A DNA stretch of 64,000 bases from Crossiella cryophila (GTDB taxonomy: Bacteria; Actinomycetota; Actinomycetes; Mycobacteriales; Pseudonocardiaceae), in contig NZ_JACHMH010000001.1 of NCBI RefSeq assembly GCF_014204915.1, forward strand, positions 5,109,501 to 5,173,500, in the 5' to 3' direction. How positions within the stretch are numbered: position 1 is the first letter of the stretch; each line of letters begins with the position of its first letter. The translations under genes were made by a program, and so were the position numbers. Below the pieces are notes generated by a model. It saw only the letters and a list, made by a program, of their open reading frames with translations. It ran no database searches and was not told where the DNA came from. Positions 38,364 through 47,276 of this stretch are shown here, piece by piece.

Positions 38364-39586
38364 GACTCCACACCCCGGCGCACGGCAGCGGGCAGTCCGA
38401 AGTGGACGGTCTCCCTGGTGACCTCCCGTTCGGTGCGGGTGATCTCGCCGAGCCCGCCGAGCGCGGTGACCACCTCCTCGACCAGTGCGGGCGGTGCGGA
38501 GGCGCCCGCGGTCAGGCCGAGCACCCGCACCCCGGCCAGCCACTCCGCCCTGATGTCGCCGACCCGGTCGATGAGCTGGGCCGGAGTGCCGTTGCGGCGG
38601 GACAGTTCGACCAGGCGGACGGAGTTGGAGGAGTTGGTGGAGCCGACCACCAGGACCAGGTCGGACTCGTCGATGACGGCCTTGAGCGAGTTCTGCCGGT
38701 TCGTGGTGGCGTAGCAGATGTCGTCGCTGGGCGGCTCGTGCAGCAGCGGGAACTTCGTCCGCAGTGCCTCGACCACCTCGGCGGTCTCGTCGATGGCCAG
38801 GGTGGTCTGGGTCAGGTAGGACACCCGGGCCGGATCGGCGAGGTCCAGCCCGACCACGTCCTCGGGGGTCTCGACCAGGATGGTGGCCTCGGGGGCTTCG
38901 CCGAGGGTGCCTTCGACTTCTTCGTGTCCGGCGTGGCCGATGAGCACGATGGTGTCGCCGCGGGCGGCGTAGCGGCGGGCTTCGGCGTGCACCTTGGTCA
39001 CCAGTGGGCAGGTGCCGTCGATGACCTCGAGGCCGCGCTGGGTGGCCTCGGTGCGGACGGCGGGGGAGACGCCGTGGGCGGAGAAGACCACGGTGGAGCC
39101 GTCGGGGACCTCGTCGAGTTCGTCCACGAAGATCGCGCCGCGGGCGGCCAGGTCCTCGACCACGTAGGTGTTGTGCACGATCTGCTTGCGCACGTAGACC
39201 GGGTTGGTCCGGGTTTCCAGGGTGCGTTCGACGATCTCGATCGCCCGTTCCACGCCCGCGCAGAAGGACCGTGGACTGGCCAGCAGGATCGAGCGCGGAC
39301 CGGCCACCGCGGACCACTCTGCGAGGACCTGCTCGGCGGCGGCCAGCGCGACTGGATCGTCGGGCGGGGCGGCGACGCCGAGTCCGGCCGCGCCCAGCGC
39401 ACCCCGGTCGATCGTGGCGTGCCGGGCGTGTTCGTCCAGGTGCAGTGGGCCGGTGCGGACCGGCAGGCCGCGGCGGCGCAGATCACCGGCCAGCAGCAGC
39501 GCGGCGGGCGCCGGGATCTCGCCCGCTTCGGTGCGCAGGGCGGTGGCGACCAGCACGCCGCCCGTCCCGTGGTGTGGGGAGTTCAT
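38360..39586 (-). CDS. ispH: 4-hydroxy-3-methylbut-2-enyl diphosphate reductase with N-terminal extension
   Basis: 408 residues against about 310-330 for ordinary IspH. The catalytic part starts near residue 98 ([18 protein letters not shown], Cys about 109) and continues with [24 protein letters not shown] and [13 protein letters not shown], which give the three cluster Cys. [15 protein letters not shown] and [28 protein letters not shown] also match. The first roughly 97 residues form an extra domain ([30 protein letters not shown] and onward), which recurs in the downstream companion protein. The enzyme converts HMBPP to IPP and DMAPP. AAGGAG lies 10 nt before the ATG. It is second in the operon after the prenyl diphosphate synthase. 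Confidence 0.95.
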   Translation of the reverse strand: MNSPHHGTGGVLVATALRTEAGEIPAPAALLLAGDLRRRGLPVRTGPLHLDEHARHATIDRGALGAAGLGVAAPPDDPVALAAAEQVLAEWSAVAGPRSILLASPRSFCAGVERAIEIVERTLETRTNPVYVRKQIVHNTYVVEDLAARGAIFVDELDEVPDGSTVVFSAHGVSPAVRTEATQRGLEVIDGTCPLVTKVHAEARRYAARGDTIVLIGHAGHEEVEGTLGEAPEATILVETPEDVVGLDLADPARVSYLTQTTLAIDETAEVVEALRTKFPLLHEPPSDDICYATTNRQNSLKAVIDESDLVLVVGSTNSSNSVRLVELSRRNGTPAQLIDRVGDIRAEWLAGVRVLGLTAGASAPPALVEEVVTALGGLGEITRTEREVTRETVHFGLPAAVRRGVES

Positions 39587-39606
39587 GGGGTTCTCGCTCC
39601 TTGGAG

Positions 39607-40647
39607 TCAGTGCCTGCGGCGGGTGATCAGGTTGGCCAGGTCGAGCAGCTGCCGGGCCGCCTCCGGTTCGCAGGCCGCCGACTCCAGGCACTCCACCGCC
39701 GAGGCGACCTGCCGCCCCGCCTCCCGCTGCGTCCAGCGCCTGCCGCCTGCGGCCTCGACCAGGTGCCGCATGTGGTCCAGCTCGTGCGCCTCGATCGGCT
39801 CCGGCCGGGCGTAGTAGGCGGCCAGTTCCCTGGACTGGGCGGTGTCCGCGGCCAGCGCGGCGGCCACCGGCAGCGACTTCTTCCGGTTGCGCAGGTCGTT
39901 GCCCGCGGACTTGCCGGTGACCTCGGGTGCGCCCCAGATCCCGAGCAGGTCGTCCACCAGCTGGAAGGCCAGCCCGATGTGATCGCCGAAGCGGCGCAAC
40001 GCGCTCACCCGCGCCTCATCGGCCCCACCGGCCAGCGCGCCCAGCGCGCAGGAACCGCCCAGCAGCGCGCCGGTCTTGCCGGCCACCATGGCCAGGCACT
40101 CGTCAAGGCGCACCGAGGTCCGCTGCTCGAAGGCCAGGTCCGCGCTCTGCCCGTCGCACAGCGCCAGCACCGAGTCGTTGAGCCAGCCCACCGCGATGCT
40201 CGCGGTCGCGCCACCGCCGTCGGCGAGCACCCGGGAGGCCAGCGCGAGCATGGCGTCGCCGAACAGGATGGCGTCGGAGGTGCCGAACACCGTCCACGCG
40301 GTCGGCCGGTGCCGCCGCACCGGATCGCGGTCCATCACATCGTCGTGCACCAGGGAGAAGTTGTGCACCAGCTCCACCGCCACCGCGGCGGGCACCGCGG
40401 CCTCGGCCGTGCCACCCACGGTCAGCGCGGAGAGCAGCACCAGCGCCGGCCGGATCGACTTGCCGGGGTTGGCCCGGATCGCGCCGCCGTCCTGGTCCCA
40501 CCAGCCCAGGTGGTAGCCGGCGCCCCGGCGCATCAGCGGCGGCAGCGTGTCCACCGCGCGGCGCAGCGCGGGTTCGATCAAGGACCGGCTCCAGGCGAGT
40601 ACGTCCTCGGCGGAGCGTTCCCCAGTCACCGCGGTGGTCAAGGTCAT
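39607..40647 (-). CDS. Polyprenyl diphosphate synthase (GGPP-type)
   Basis: 346 residues from ATG 40647, with GAGGAG 8 nt upstream; GTG 40656 is in frame but too close to that site. First aspartate-rich motif: HDDVMDRD, with DDVMD at 102-106. Second: [27 protein letters not shown], the form common in actinomycete GGPP synthases. The fifth residue before the first motif is Phe and the fourth is Ser, with no insertion in the motif, a pattern usually linked to C20 chain length (inference; C15 is not excluded). It is the first gene of the MEP operon, preceded by copy E of the 29-bp element. It should supply the substrate for one or both terpene synthases. Confidence 0.93.
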   Translation of the reverse strand: MTLTTAVTGERSAEDVLAWSRSLIEPALRRAVDTLPPLMRRGAGYHLGWWDQDGGAIRANPGKSIRPALVLLSALTVGGTAEAAVPAAVAVELVHNFSLVHDDVMDRDPVRRHRPTAWTVFGTSDAILFGDAMLALASRVLADGGGATASIAVGWLNDSVLALCDGQSADLAFEQRTSVRLDECLAMVAGKTGALLGGSCALGALAGGADEARVSALRRFGDHIGLAFQLVDDLLGIWGAPEVTGKSAGNDLRNRKKSLPVAAALAADTAQSRELAAYYARPEPIEAHELDHMRHLVEAAGGRRWTQREAGRQVASAVECLESAACEPEAARQLLDLANLITRRRH

Positions 40648-40711
40648 GCGGTCCACTCCTCACAGAAAGTGATCGGTTGGGGACCACCGTCGCGGCGAGC
40701 GGACGAGCGGA

Positions 40712-40740
40712 CATCGGCGGAACCACGTAGGAGGTACGGA
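40712..40740 (-). promoter_or_regulatory. 29-bp palindromic element, copy E (upstream of prenyl synthase/MEP operon)
   Basis: Read on the minus strand: TCCGTAC-CTC-CTACGTG followed by 12 nt ending CCGATG, 64 nt before the start of the prenyl diphosphate synthase. The right half and the CGATG tail fit the other copies exactly; the left half is degenerate. It places the whole MEP operon in the presumed regulon. Confidence 0.75.
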
Positions 40741-40963
40741 CTTTCCCCCGAGTTGGTTTATTGATCATCACATTTGGTCAGTGCGGACGGTGAGCGGCGC
40801 TCTACCCGCTTGGCGGTACCGGCGTGACTCCCGGCCGTCGATTTGGGATCGATTTGGTGGCGCTGTCACGGAGCAGAGTCGGCAGCCCCCATCGGGTAGC
40901 GTCGACATTCAATTTGCCAATGGCGGTAACCGCTCCGTACTGCGTTATTCGGCCGGTTAACTT

Positions 40964-40991
40964 CACGTGCAAATTGCGTGTCCGCCCGATG
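40964..40991 (+). promoter_or_regulatory. Possible degenerate copy of the 29-bp element, upstream of LAL regulator 1
   Basis: CACGTGC-AAA-TTGCGTG followed by TCCGCCCGATG, 72 nt before the GTG start of LAL 1. The tail matches that of copy A (CCGCCCGATG), but the half-sites are diverged and the spacing is 1 nt shorter. The rest of the gene-free region from 40741 to 41063 is comparatively AT-rich, with no other structure I can name. Confidence 0.35.
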
Positions 40992-41063
40992 TCTCTGGTA
41001 ATTTTTCGCGGTCCTGGGCGCTTGGATATGCACAAGAGCCGTATCGCAACCGGAGGTCCACTG

Positions 41064-43364
41064 GTGTTGGGAATGCTGCCCGCCGAGCTGACCAGCTTCG
41101 TGGGGCGCAGGAAGGAGCTGGCGGCCATCCGGCGGCTCATCGCGGGCACCAGGCTCCTCACATTGACCGGACCGGGCGGAGTGGGCAAGACCAGGCTGGC
41201 GATGCGCGCCGCCGAACAGATGCGCCGGGCCTATCCGGACGGGGTGCACTTCGTCGCGCTGGACTCACTCAGCCACGGCGACCTGCTGGCCGCCACCATC
41301 GCGGCCGCGCTGCGCCTGCCGGACACCACCGCGGACGCCACCGCGCACCTGATGGAGTTCCTGCGGGCGAAACAGCTGCTGCTGGTGCTGGACAACTGCG
41401 AGCACGTGATCGACAGCTCCGCCCGCCTGGTCGCCAGGCTGCTGGCCGAGGCGCCCGAGGTGCGGGTGCTGGTCACCAGCAGGCAGGTGCTGGAGGTCGA
41501 GGGCGAGCAAACGCTGCTGGTCCCGCCGCTGGACGTGCCCGAGGTCAGCAGCAGACGGGAGGCGGCCAAGCTGGACGTGCTGGCCCTGTTCGCCGACCGG
41601 GCCGCCGACTCGGTGCGCGGCTTCACCCTGGACGAGCGCAACTGGAACCTGGCCCTGCGCATCTGCGCCAAGCTGGACGGGATGCCGCTGGCCATCGAAC
41701 TGGCCGTGGCCTGGCTGCGCACCCTGGCCATCGAGGAACTGGCCACCGAACTCGACCGCGGCCTCAACCTGCTCGACCACGGCAGCCACCAGGCGCCGCG
41801 GCGGCAGCGCACCCTGCGCGCCACCATCCAGTGGAGCTACGAACTGGCCGACACCGCCGAGCAGCTGCTCTGGGCCCGGCTCTCGGTGTTCAGCGGCGGC
41901 GCCACCCTGGAGGCCATCGAGGCGGTCTGCGGTGGCGAGGGCCTCAACCCGGACGAGGTGCTCGGCTTGCTCGCCTCGCTGGTGGACAAGTCCATCGTGC
42001 AGCGCGACGACCAGCACGAGGTGCCCCGGTTCCGGATGCTGGAGGCGGTCCGCCAGTTCGGCGCCACCCGGCTGGCCGCCGCCGACACCGGGGAGACGCT
42101 GCGGGCCTGGCACCGGGACTACTTCCTGGCCATGGCCAGGGGCGCGGAGGCGGACTGGTTCGGCGGCCGCGACCAAGCCGGGGTCTACCGGCGATTACGC
42201 GGGGAACACGCCAACCTGCGGGCCGCCCTGGAGTTCAGCCTGAGCAACCCCGGAGCGGCCGAACTGGGCCTGGAACTGGTCACCCGGCTGCACGTGTACT
42301 GGATCAACTGCGGCCTCTACGGCGAGGGCCGCCGCTGGCTCAGCGAGGCGCTGAGCAGCGCCCAGCCCACCGCCCGGTTCTACGCCAAGGCGCTGTGGGT
42401 CTGCGCCTACGCCAACAACGCCCTCGGCGACACCGCCACCTCCAAGGAACTCGGCCGCCAGGCGCTGACCTGGTCCTACCGCACCGGCGACCGGGCAGCC
42501 CACGGCTGCGCGCGGGCGGTGCTCGGCGGGGCCGCCCTGCTCGACGGCGAACCGGAGCAGGGCGTGCGGCTGTGCGAGTCGGCCCGGTCCTACCTGGACG
42601 GACCCGGCGAGACCACCTGGTGGCTGATCGCCGAGTCGATCCTGCTGATCTCGATGGCCTTCGGCGGCGCCGCGCAGGCCACCCTCAACCGGGCCAAACA
42701 CGCCCAGACCGTTGGCGAGGCCACCGGTCAGGAGTCCGCGCTGGTGCACGTGCGCTACGCCCTGGCCCTTGCCCTGCACAAGGCCGGTCGGCACGACGCC
42801 GCGGTGCGCCAGTGCCAGGCGGGCATCCGGCGGGCCAGGGACTTCAACGACGTGCTCTCGGTGTGCATGTTCGCCGAACTGCTCGCCTGGATCGCCGAGG
42901 CCGCCGGCCGGTTCCGGCAGGCCGCGCAGCTGCTCGGCGTGGTCGAACAGGTGTGGCCGCTGCTGGGCGGCAAGGCGATGCTGGGCTCGCCGATGTGGGT
43001 CCGTCCGCACGACGACTGCCTGCACCGGACCCGCACCGCACTGGGCGCCGAGGCGTTCCAGACCGGCTACGCCAAGGGCATGGCCAACAGCGGCGACCTG
43101 CGGCAGGCGGTGGCTTTCCTGCTGGAGGAACGCCGCCGCGGCACCGGCGTGCCACGTGCGGAGAACCAGCTGACCAAGCGGGAACAGCAGGTGGCCGAGC
43201 TGGTCGCGCAGGGGCTGACCAACCGGGAGATCGCCGCCCGGCTGGTGGTCGCGCCGCGCACCGCGGAGACCCACGTCGACCACGTGCTGGCCAAACTGGG
43301 CTTCACCTCCCGCACCCAGATCGCCAGCTGGATCGCCGGACAACCCGCCGACGAGCGGGCCTGA
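41064..43364 (+). CDS. LAL-type LuxR-family regulator 1 (ATPase plus HTH)
   Basis: 766 residues from GTG 41064, with GGAGG 7 nt upstream; the frame is open further upstream without a good start. The N-terminal nucleotide-binding domain begins MLPAELTSFVGRRKELAAI, has Walker A GPGGVGKTRLA near 40 and LLLVLDNCEHV as Walker B. The middle is helical TPR-like repeat (about 350-680). The C-terminal LuxR helix-turn-helix is LTKREQQVAELVAQGLTNREIAARLVVAPRTAETHVDHVLAKLGF. Such large ATP-binding regulators commonly act as pathway-specific activators. Its stop is 1 nt from the stop of the convergent paralogue at 43366. Location between the MEP operon and terpene synthase 2 suggests a role in the terpenoid locus. 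Confidence 0.92.
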   Translation: MLGMLPAELTSFVGRRKELAAIRRLIAGTRLLTLTGPGGVGKTRLAMRAAEQMRRAYPDGVHFVALDSLSHGDLLAATIAAALRLPDTTADATAHLMEFLRAKQLLLVLDNCEHVIDSSARLVARLLAEAPEVRVLVTSRQVLEVEGEQTLLVPPLDVPEVSSRREAAKLDVLALFADRAADSVRGFTLDERNWNLALRICAKLDGMPLAIELAVAWLRTLAIEELATELDRGLNLLDHGSHQAPRRQRTLRATIQWSYELADTAEQLLWARLSVFSGGATLEAIEAVCGGEGLNPDEVLGLLASLVDKSIVQRDDQHEVPRFRMLEAVRQFGATRLAAADTGETLRAWHRDYFLAMARGAEADWFGGRDQAGVYRRLRGEHANLRAALEFSLSNPGAAELGLELVTRLHVYWINCGLYGEGRRWLSEALSSAQPTARFYAKALWVCAYANNALGDTATSKELGRQALTWSYRTGDRAAHGCARAVLGGAALLDGEPEQGVRLCESARSYLDGPGETTWWLIAESILLISMAFGGAAQATLNRAKHAQTVGEATGQESALVHVRYALALALHKAGRHDAAVRQCQAGIRRARDFNDVLSVCMFAELLAWIAEAAGRFRQAAQLLGVVEQVWPLLGGKAMLGSPMWVRPHDDCLHRTRTALGAEAFQTGYAKGMANSGDLRQAVAFLLEERRRGTGVPRAENQLTKREQQVAELVAQGLTNREIAARLVVAPRTAETHVDHVLAKLGFTSRTQIASWIAGQPADERA

Positions 43365-43365
43365 C

Positions 43366-45648
43366 TCACTGCCGCTGCTGGGTGACCCAGGCCGCCAGCC
43401 GGGCCCTGGAACTGAAGCCGAGCTTGCCCAGCACGTTGTTCACGTGCGTTTCCGCGGTGCGCGGGGTGATGCCCAGGTTCTTGGCGATGTCCCGGTTGGA
43501 CAGCCCGCCTGCGACCAGTTCGGCGACCTCCCGCTCCCGCTTGCTCAGCTGCACCACCTCGGCCGTGGTCACCTCGGCGGCCGCGGTCTCGCCGAGCACG
43601 TGCGCCACCGCGTCCGGCAGCCCGGCCGCGATCCGCACCCCGCGCTCGAAGGCCAGCTCGAAGGCCTGATCACCGAGTTCCTTGCGCAGCTGCAGCTCAC
43701 ACGCCTCGTGCCGGGAACCCCATGGCGGGCCGCCGAACTCCGAACTGCGCCCGATCAACGGCCACACCGCGTGCGAGACCCCGAGCAGCTCGGCCGCGGG
43801 CTCCGGCCGTCCGGCCGACTCCTCCACCCAGGCCCGCAGGTCCAGCAGCATGCCGGCGGCCAGCAGGTCGTTGAGCGTGCGGGCGATCCGCAGCCCGGCG
43901 TCCACCTCCCGGAGCGCCACCTCGTGCCCGCCCTGGATCCAGGCCAGCAACGCGGCCGAGTAGTGCGCGTAGGAGCCTGCCCAGCGCTCGCCGTGCCGGG
44001 CGCAGACATCGCGGGCCTGCTCGGTGAAGGCCAGCGCGTGCTGGAACTCGCCGCGGAAGGTGGCCACCATCGACCGGGTGGCCAGGGTCAGACCGAGGAA
44101 GGTCAGTTCACCCACCGCCTCGAACCGGGACAACGCCTCATCGCAGTAGCCCTGCGCCTGCTCGAAGGCCCCCTGCTGCAGCGTCGCGGTGCCCAGCACC
44201 AGCAGCGCGTGCGCCAGCGTCGGCTCGTCGCCGTGCTCCCTGGCCCAGCCCTCGGCCGCGCGGGCCAGCCGGATCCCGGCCTCGAACTGCCCCATGATCA
44301 CCGCGGCGTGCCCGTTGGCCCACAGCCCGTGCGCCCGGTCCCGGCTGGGTTCGGGATTGCTCGCCAGGGCCAGGTCCAGCCAGCGCCGGGCCTCGCCCAG
44401 CGCACCGCAGCCGAGCCAGAAGTAGGTCATGGACACCGCCAGCTCCAGCCCGGCCGCCGGATCCTCGCCCTCCAGACCGAAGAGCATGGCCGCGCACAGG
44501 TTGTCGTGCTCGGCGGTCAGCCGCTGGTAGACCCGCTCCTGCTGCCCGCCGGAGAGCCAGTCGTGCGCGGCCCTGGTGGCCAGCGCCCGGTAGTGCGCGG
44601 CGTGCCTGCGCCGGATCCGCCGCTCGTCACCGGTGGCGCCCAGTTTGAGCTGCCCGAACTGGCGCAGCGTGCCGAGCAGGGTGAACCGCGCGGCCGGGCG
44701 GCCGATCCGGCTGGTGATCACCGACTTGTCCACCAGCCGGGCCAGCAGATCGATCAGCTCGTGCGTCTCCACCGGCTCGCCCTCATACAGCGCGGCCACC
44801 GCGGCCAGGTCGAACTCGCCGGTGAAGATGGACAGCCGCTCCCACAGCAACCGCTCGTCGGCCGAGCACAGCGTGTAGCTCCAGTCGATGGTGGCGTAGA
44901 GCGTCTGCTGCCGGGTCGGCGCGCTCCGGTTGCCCCGGTTGAGCAGCTGGAAGGTGCGGTCCAGCCTGCGCAGCAGCTCCTGCGGGGTGAGGATGCGCAG
45001 CCAGACCACCACCGCCTCGATGGCCAGCGGGATGCCGTCCAGGGTCCGGCAGATCCGCACCACCAGCTCGGCGTTGCCCGCGTCGACGACGAAGTTGGGC
45101 ACCACCGCGGCGGCCCGGTCGGCGAAGAGCTGCACCACCGGCTGCCTGCGCACCTCGGCCGGTTCACCCAGCTCAGGCACCTCCAGCGGCGGCACCGGCA
45201 GGATCTGCTCGCCGCGCACACCCAGGATGTGCCGGGAGGTGAGCAGGATCCGCACCCCCGGCGAGGTGGTCAGGATCAGCGCGACCAGTTCGCCGCAGGA
45301 TTCGGTCAGGTGTTCGGCGTTGTCCAGCAGGAGCAGCAGCTGCTTGTCCCGCAGGTGCTCCACCAGCTGCGCGGACTGGTCCAGCGAACCGTCACTGAGG
45401 CCGAATGCGGAGGCGACCGCGGACAACAGCAGTTCAGGTCGGCGAACGGGGGAGAGATCGAGGAAGCAGACCCCATCGGGAAAACCACGCCGCACTTCTG
45501 TGGCGACCCGGAGAGCGAGCCGGGTCTTACCCACTCCACCAGGGCCGATGAGAGTCACCAACCGGCCACTCGCCAGTAGTGCGCGGGTATCGCTTAGTTC
45601 GCGGATGCGACCAACGAAGCTGGTGATATCCGCCGGAAGTCGTGACAT
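43366..45648 (-). CDS. LAL-type LuxR-family regulator 2 (ATPase plus HTH)
   Basis: 760 residues, a clear paralogue of LAL 1. The N-terminus is MSRLPADITSFVGRIRELSD, Walker A is GPGGVGKTRLALRV, Walker B is LLLLLDNAEHL, with a TPR-like middle. The C-terminal HTH is LSKREREVAELVAGGLSNRDIAKNLGITPRTAETHVNNVLGKLGF. The ribosome site is GGGAGG, 10 nt before the ATG. Copy D of the 29-bp element lies 84 bp upstream in the region shared with divergent terpene synthase 2, so the symmetric part could act on both promoters. The two LAL genes face each other tail to tail without room for a terminator. Confidence 0.92.
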   Translation of the reverse strand: MSRLPADITSFVGRIRELSDTRALLASGRLVTLIGPGGVGKTRLALRVATEVRRGFPDGVCFLDLSPVRRPELLLSAVASAFGLSDGSLDQSAQLVEHLRDKQLLLLLDNAEHLTESCGELVALILTTSPGVRILLTSRHILGVRGEQILPVPPLEVPELGEPAEVRRQPVVQLFADRAAAVVPNFVVDAGNAELVVRICRTLDGIPLAIEAVVVWLRILTPQELLRRLDRTFQLLNRGNRSAPTRQQTLYATIDWSYTLCSADERLLWERLSIFTGEFDLAAVAALYEGEPVETHELIDLLARLVDKSVITSRIGRPAARFTLLGTLRQFGQLKLGATGDERRIRRRHAAHYRALATRAAHDWLSGGQQERVYQRLTAEHDNLCAAMLFGLEGEDPAAGLELAVSMTYFWLGCGALGEARRWLDLALASNPEPSRDRAHGLWANGHAAVIMGQFEAGIRLARAAEGWAREHGDEPTLAHALLVLGTATLQQGAFEQAQGYCDEALSRFEAVGELTFLGLTLATRSMVATFRGEFQHALAFTEQARDVCARHGERWAGSYAHYSAALLAWIQGGHEVALREVDAGLRIARTLNDLLAAGMLLDLRAWVEESAGRPEPAAELLGVSHAVWPLIGRSSEFGGPPWGSRHEACELQLRKELGDQAFELAFERGVRIAAGLPDAVAHVLGETAAAEVTTAEVVQLSKREREVAELVAGGLSNRDIAKNLGITPRTAETHVNNVLGKLGFSSRARLAAWVTQQRQ

Positions 45649-45731
45649 ACCTAATTCACCTCCCGCACCTCCGCCCGCAGCCTACGCAATTCTCCCCGAT
45701 GCGGTCAGGGCTGACCGGAGGAAGTGCGAAA

Positions 45732-45760
45732 TACGTAGTGACTACGTGGATCGCCCGATG
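45732..45760 (+). promoter_or_regulatory. 29-bp palindromic element, copy D (upstream of terpene synthase 2)
   Basis: TACGTAG-TGA-CTACGTG, then 12 nt ending GCCCGATG, 57 nt before the proposed TTG start of terpene synthase 2. It sits between that gene and the divergent LAL 2 gene. The ATG inside the CGATG tail is in frame with the synthase but has no ribosome site, and the corresponding ATG at other copies is out of frame. It is probably not a start codon. Confidence 0.85.
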
Positions 45761-45817
45761 ACGTGCCTGGTCAAGGCTGGCGACTCTGGGACAGCGCTGA
45801 AGGAGGCGGTTGCGATT

Positions 45818-46750
45818 TTGCTGCGAGCTTTGAAGATATGGTGCCCTTTCAGTCCGAGGCAGGGAACGCGCACTCCGGTCGAGGTGGTGGAGCGGCAGCT
45901 GGCCGAGTGGGCACAACGCCTGCGGCTGCTCTCCGGCGAGGCCACCGTGCACCGGTTCCGCGCGGCCCGTTTCGGCGAGTTCGCCTCATTCGTCTACCCG
46001 GACGCCCCGGACCTGTTGATCTACGCGAAGTGGCTGGCCTGGCTTTTCGTCGTGGACGACCTCTACGACGAGAACCGGGCTCCTGGACAGGGCGGCATCG
46101 TCAACGGCGTGCTGCCCTACCTGCCCGACCAGGGCCAGCCCCCGGCCCAGCCGATCGACCCGGCCTCGGCCGCGCTGGCCGACATGTGGCCGGAACTGCG
46201 GGCCAGCATGCCGGACTCCCTGCGGGAACGGTTCCGCGGGCACACCGACCACTACGTCCGTTCCTATGCCACCGATCTGGCCAACGCGCGCACCGGGCTG
46301 GCCCCCGCGCTCGCGCCCTACATCACCCTGCGGCGCGCCAGCGGCGCGGTGGAGACCTGCGTCGACCTGATCGAACGCCAGCCCGCCGCCTACCTGCCGC
46401 CGCACACCGCGGGCGCCACCGACCTGCTGGCCCTGCGGGAGGCGGCCAACGACGTCATCTGCTGGAGCAACGACGTGCTGTCCCTGGCCAAGGAGATCGA
46501 GCACGGCGAACTGAACAACCTGGTCGCCGTGCTCCGCGACGCCACCGGCCTTGGCTGGCAGGCCGCCCTGGAGGTGGCCGCCGAGATGGTCGGCGCCCGC
46601 ACCAGGGAGTTCGAGCAGATCAGCCACCGCCTGCTGAGCGGGGACGCCGATCCGGCGCTGGCCCCGTTCATCGACGGGGTCCAGCTGTGGATCGCGGGCA
46701 GCCTGCACTGGCACCAGAGCAGCCCGCGCTACGCGGCCACCCCGGCCTGA
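45818..46750 (+). CDS. Class I terpene synthase 2 (canonical motifs)
   Basis: About 310 residues. First metal motif DDLYDE follows LAWLFVV; second is NDVLSLAKE, a complete NSE triad. The segment YITLRRASG carries the diphosphate-sensor Arg region, and SPRYAA provides the Arg-Tyr pair near the end. The start is uncertain: AAGGAGG at 45800-45806 favours TTG 45818 (or the very rare ATT 45815). ATG 45758 is in frame but lies in the regulatory element. The product cannot be predicted; with a GGPP-type synthase in the locus, a diterpene is possible. It is separated from terpene synthase 1 by 11 kb but carries the same upstream element. Confidence 0.92.
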   Translation: MLRALKIWCPFSPRQGTRTPVEVVERQLAEWAQRLRLLSGEATVHRFRAARFGEFASFVYPDAPDLLIYAKWLAWLFVVDDLYDENRAPGQGGIVNGVLPYLPDQGQPPAQPIDPASAALADMWPELRASMPDSLRERFRGHTDHYVRSYATDLANARTGLAPALAPYITLRRASGAVETCVDLIERQPAAYLPPHTAGATDLLALREAANDVICWSNDVLSLAKEIEHGELNNLVAVLRDATGLGWQAALEVAAEMVGARTREFEQISHRLLSGDADPALAPFIDGVQLWIAGSLHWHQSSPRYAATPA

Positions 46751-46772
46751 GCAGATGTGCTGTCCCGGACGG

Positions 46773-47276
46773 TTACTTCTCGCCGAGCTGCCACTCCGGC
46801 CGCACGTAGTGGCAGGTGTAGCCGTTCGGGTAGCGCTCGAGGTAGTCCTGGTGCTCCGGCTCGGCCTGCCAGAAGTCCCCGGCCTGGCTCACCTCGGTGA
46901 CCACCTTGCCCGGCCACTTGCCTGAGGCGTCCACCTCGGCGATGACCTGCTCGGCGACCTGCTTCTGCGCCTCATCGGTGTAGAAGATGGCCGAGCGGTA
47001 GCTGGCGCCGATGTCGTTGCCCTGCCGGTTCCGCGTGCTCGGATCGTGGATCTGGAAGAAGAACTCCAGGATCTGGCGGTAGCTCAGCCGGTCCGGGTCG
47101 AAGACGATCTCGATGCCCTCGGCGTGGTTGCCGTGGTTGCGGTAGGTCGCGTTGGGCACCTCGCCGCCGGTGTAGCCGACCCGGGTGGCGAGCACGCCGG
47201 GGTGCCTGCGGAACAGGTCCTGCATGCCCCAGAAACAGCCACCGGCCAGAACGGCCTTCTCACTCGCCGCGGTCAT
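46773..47276 (-). CDS. msrA: Peptide methionine sulfoxide reductase A
   Basis: 167 residues. The active-site motif is AGGCFWG with the catalytic Cys near 14. Further family segments are [51 protein letters not shown] and [23 protein letters not shown]. It reduces methionine-S-sulfoxide in oxidised proteins with thioredoxin. Its ATG overlaps the MFS stop by 4 bp, so the two are co-expressed. It is convergent with terpene synthase 2, with 22 bp between stops and no clear terminator. Probably housekeeping and outside the terpenoid pathway. Confidence 0.97.
   Translation of the reverse strand: MTAASEKAVLAGGCFWGMQDLFRRHPGVLATRVGYTGGEVPNATYRNHGNHAEGIEIVFDPDRLSYRQILEFFFQIHDPSTRNRQGNDIGASYRSAIFYTDEAQKQVAEQVIAEVDASGKWPGKVVTEVSQAGDFWQAEPEHQDYLERYPNGYTCHYVRPEWQLGEK

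Noticed and set aside
45758-45760. ATG in the regulatory element as start of terpene synthase 2
   Set aside because: It is in frame but has no ribosome site and belongs to the conserved CGATG tail, which at other copies is out of frame with the gene. AAGGAGG at 45800 supports a later start.
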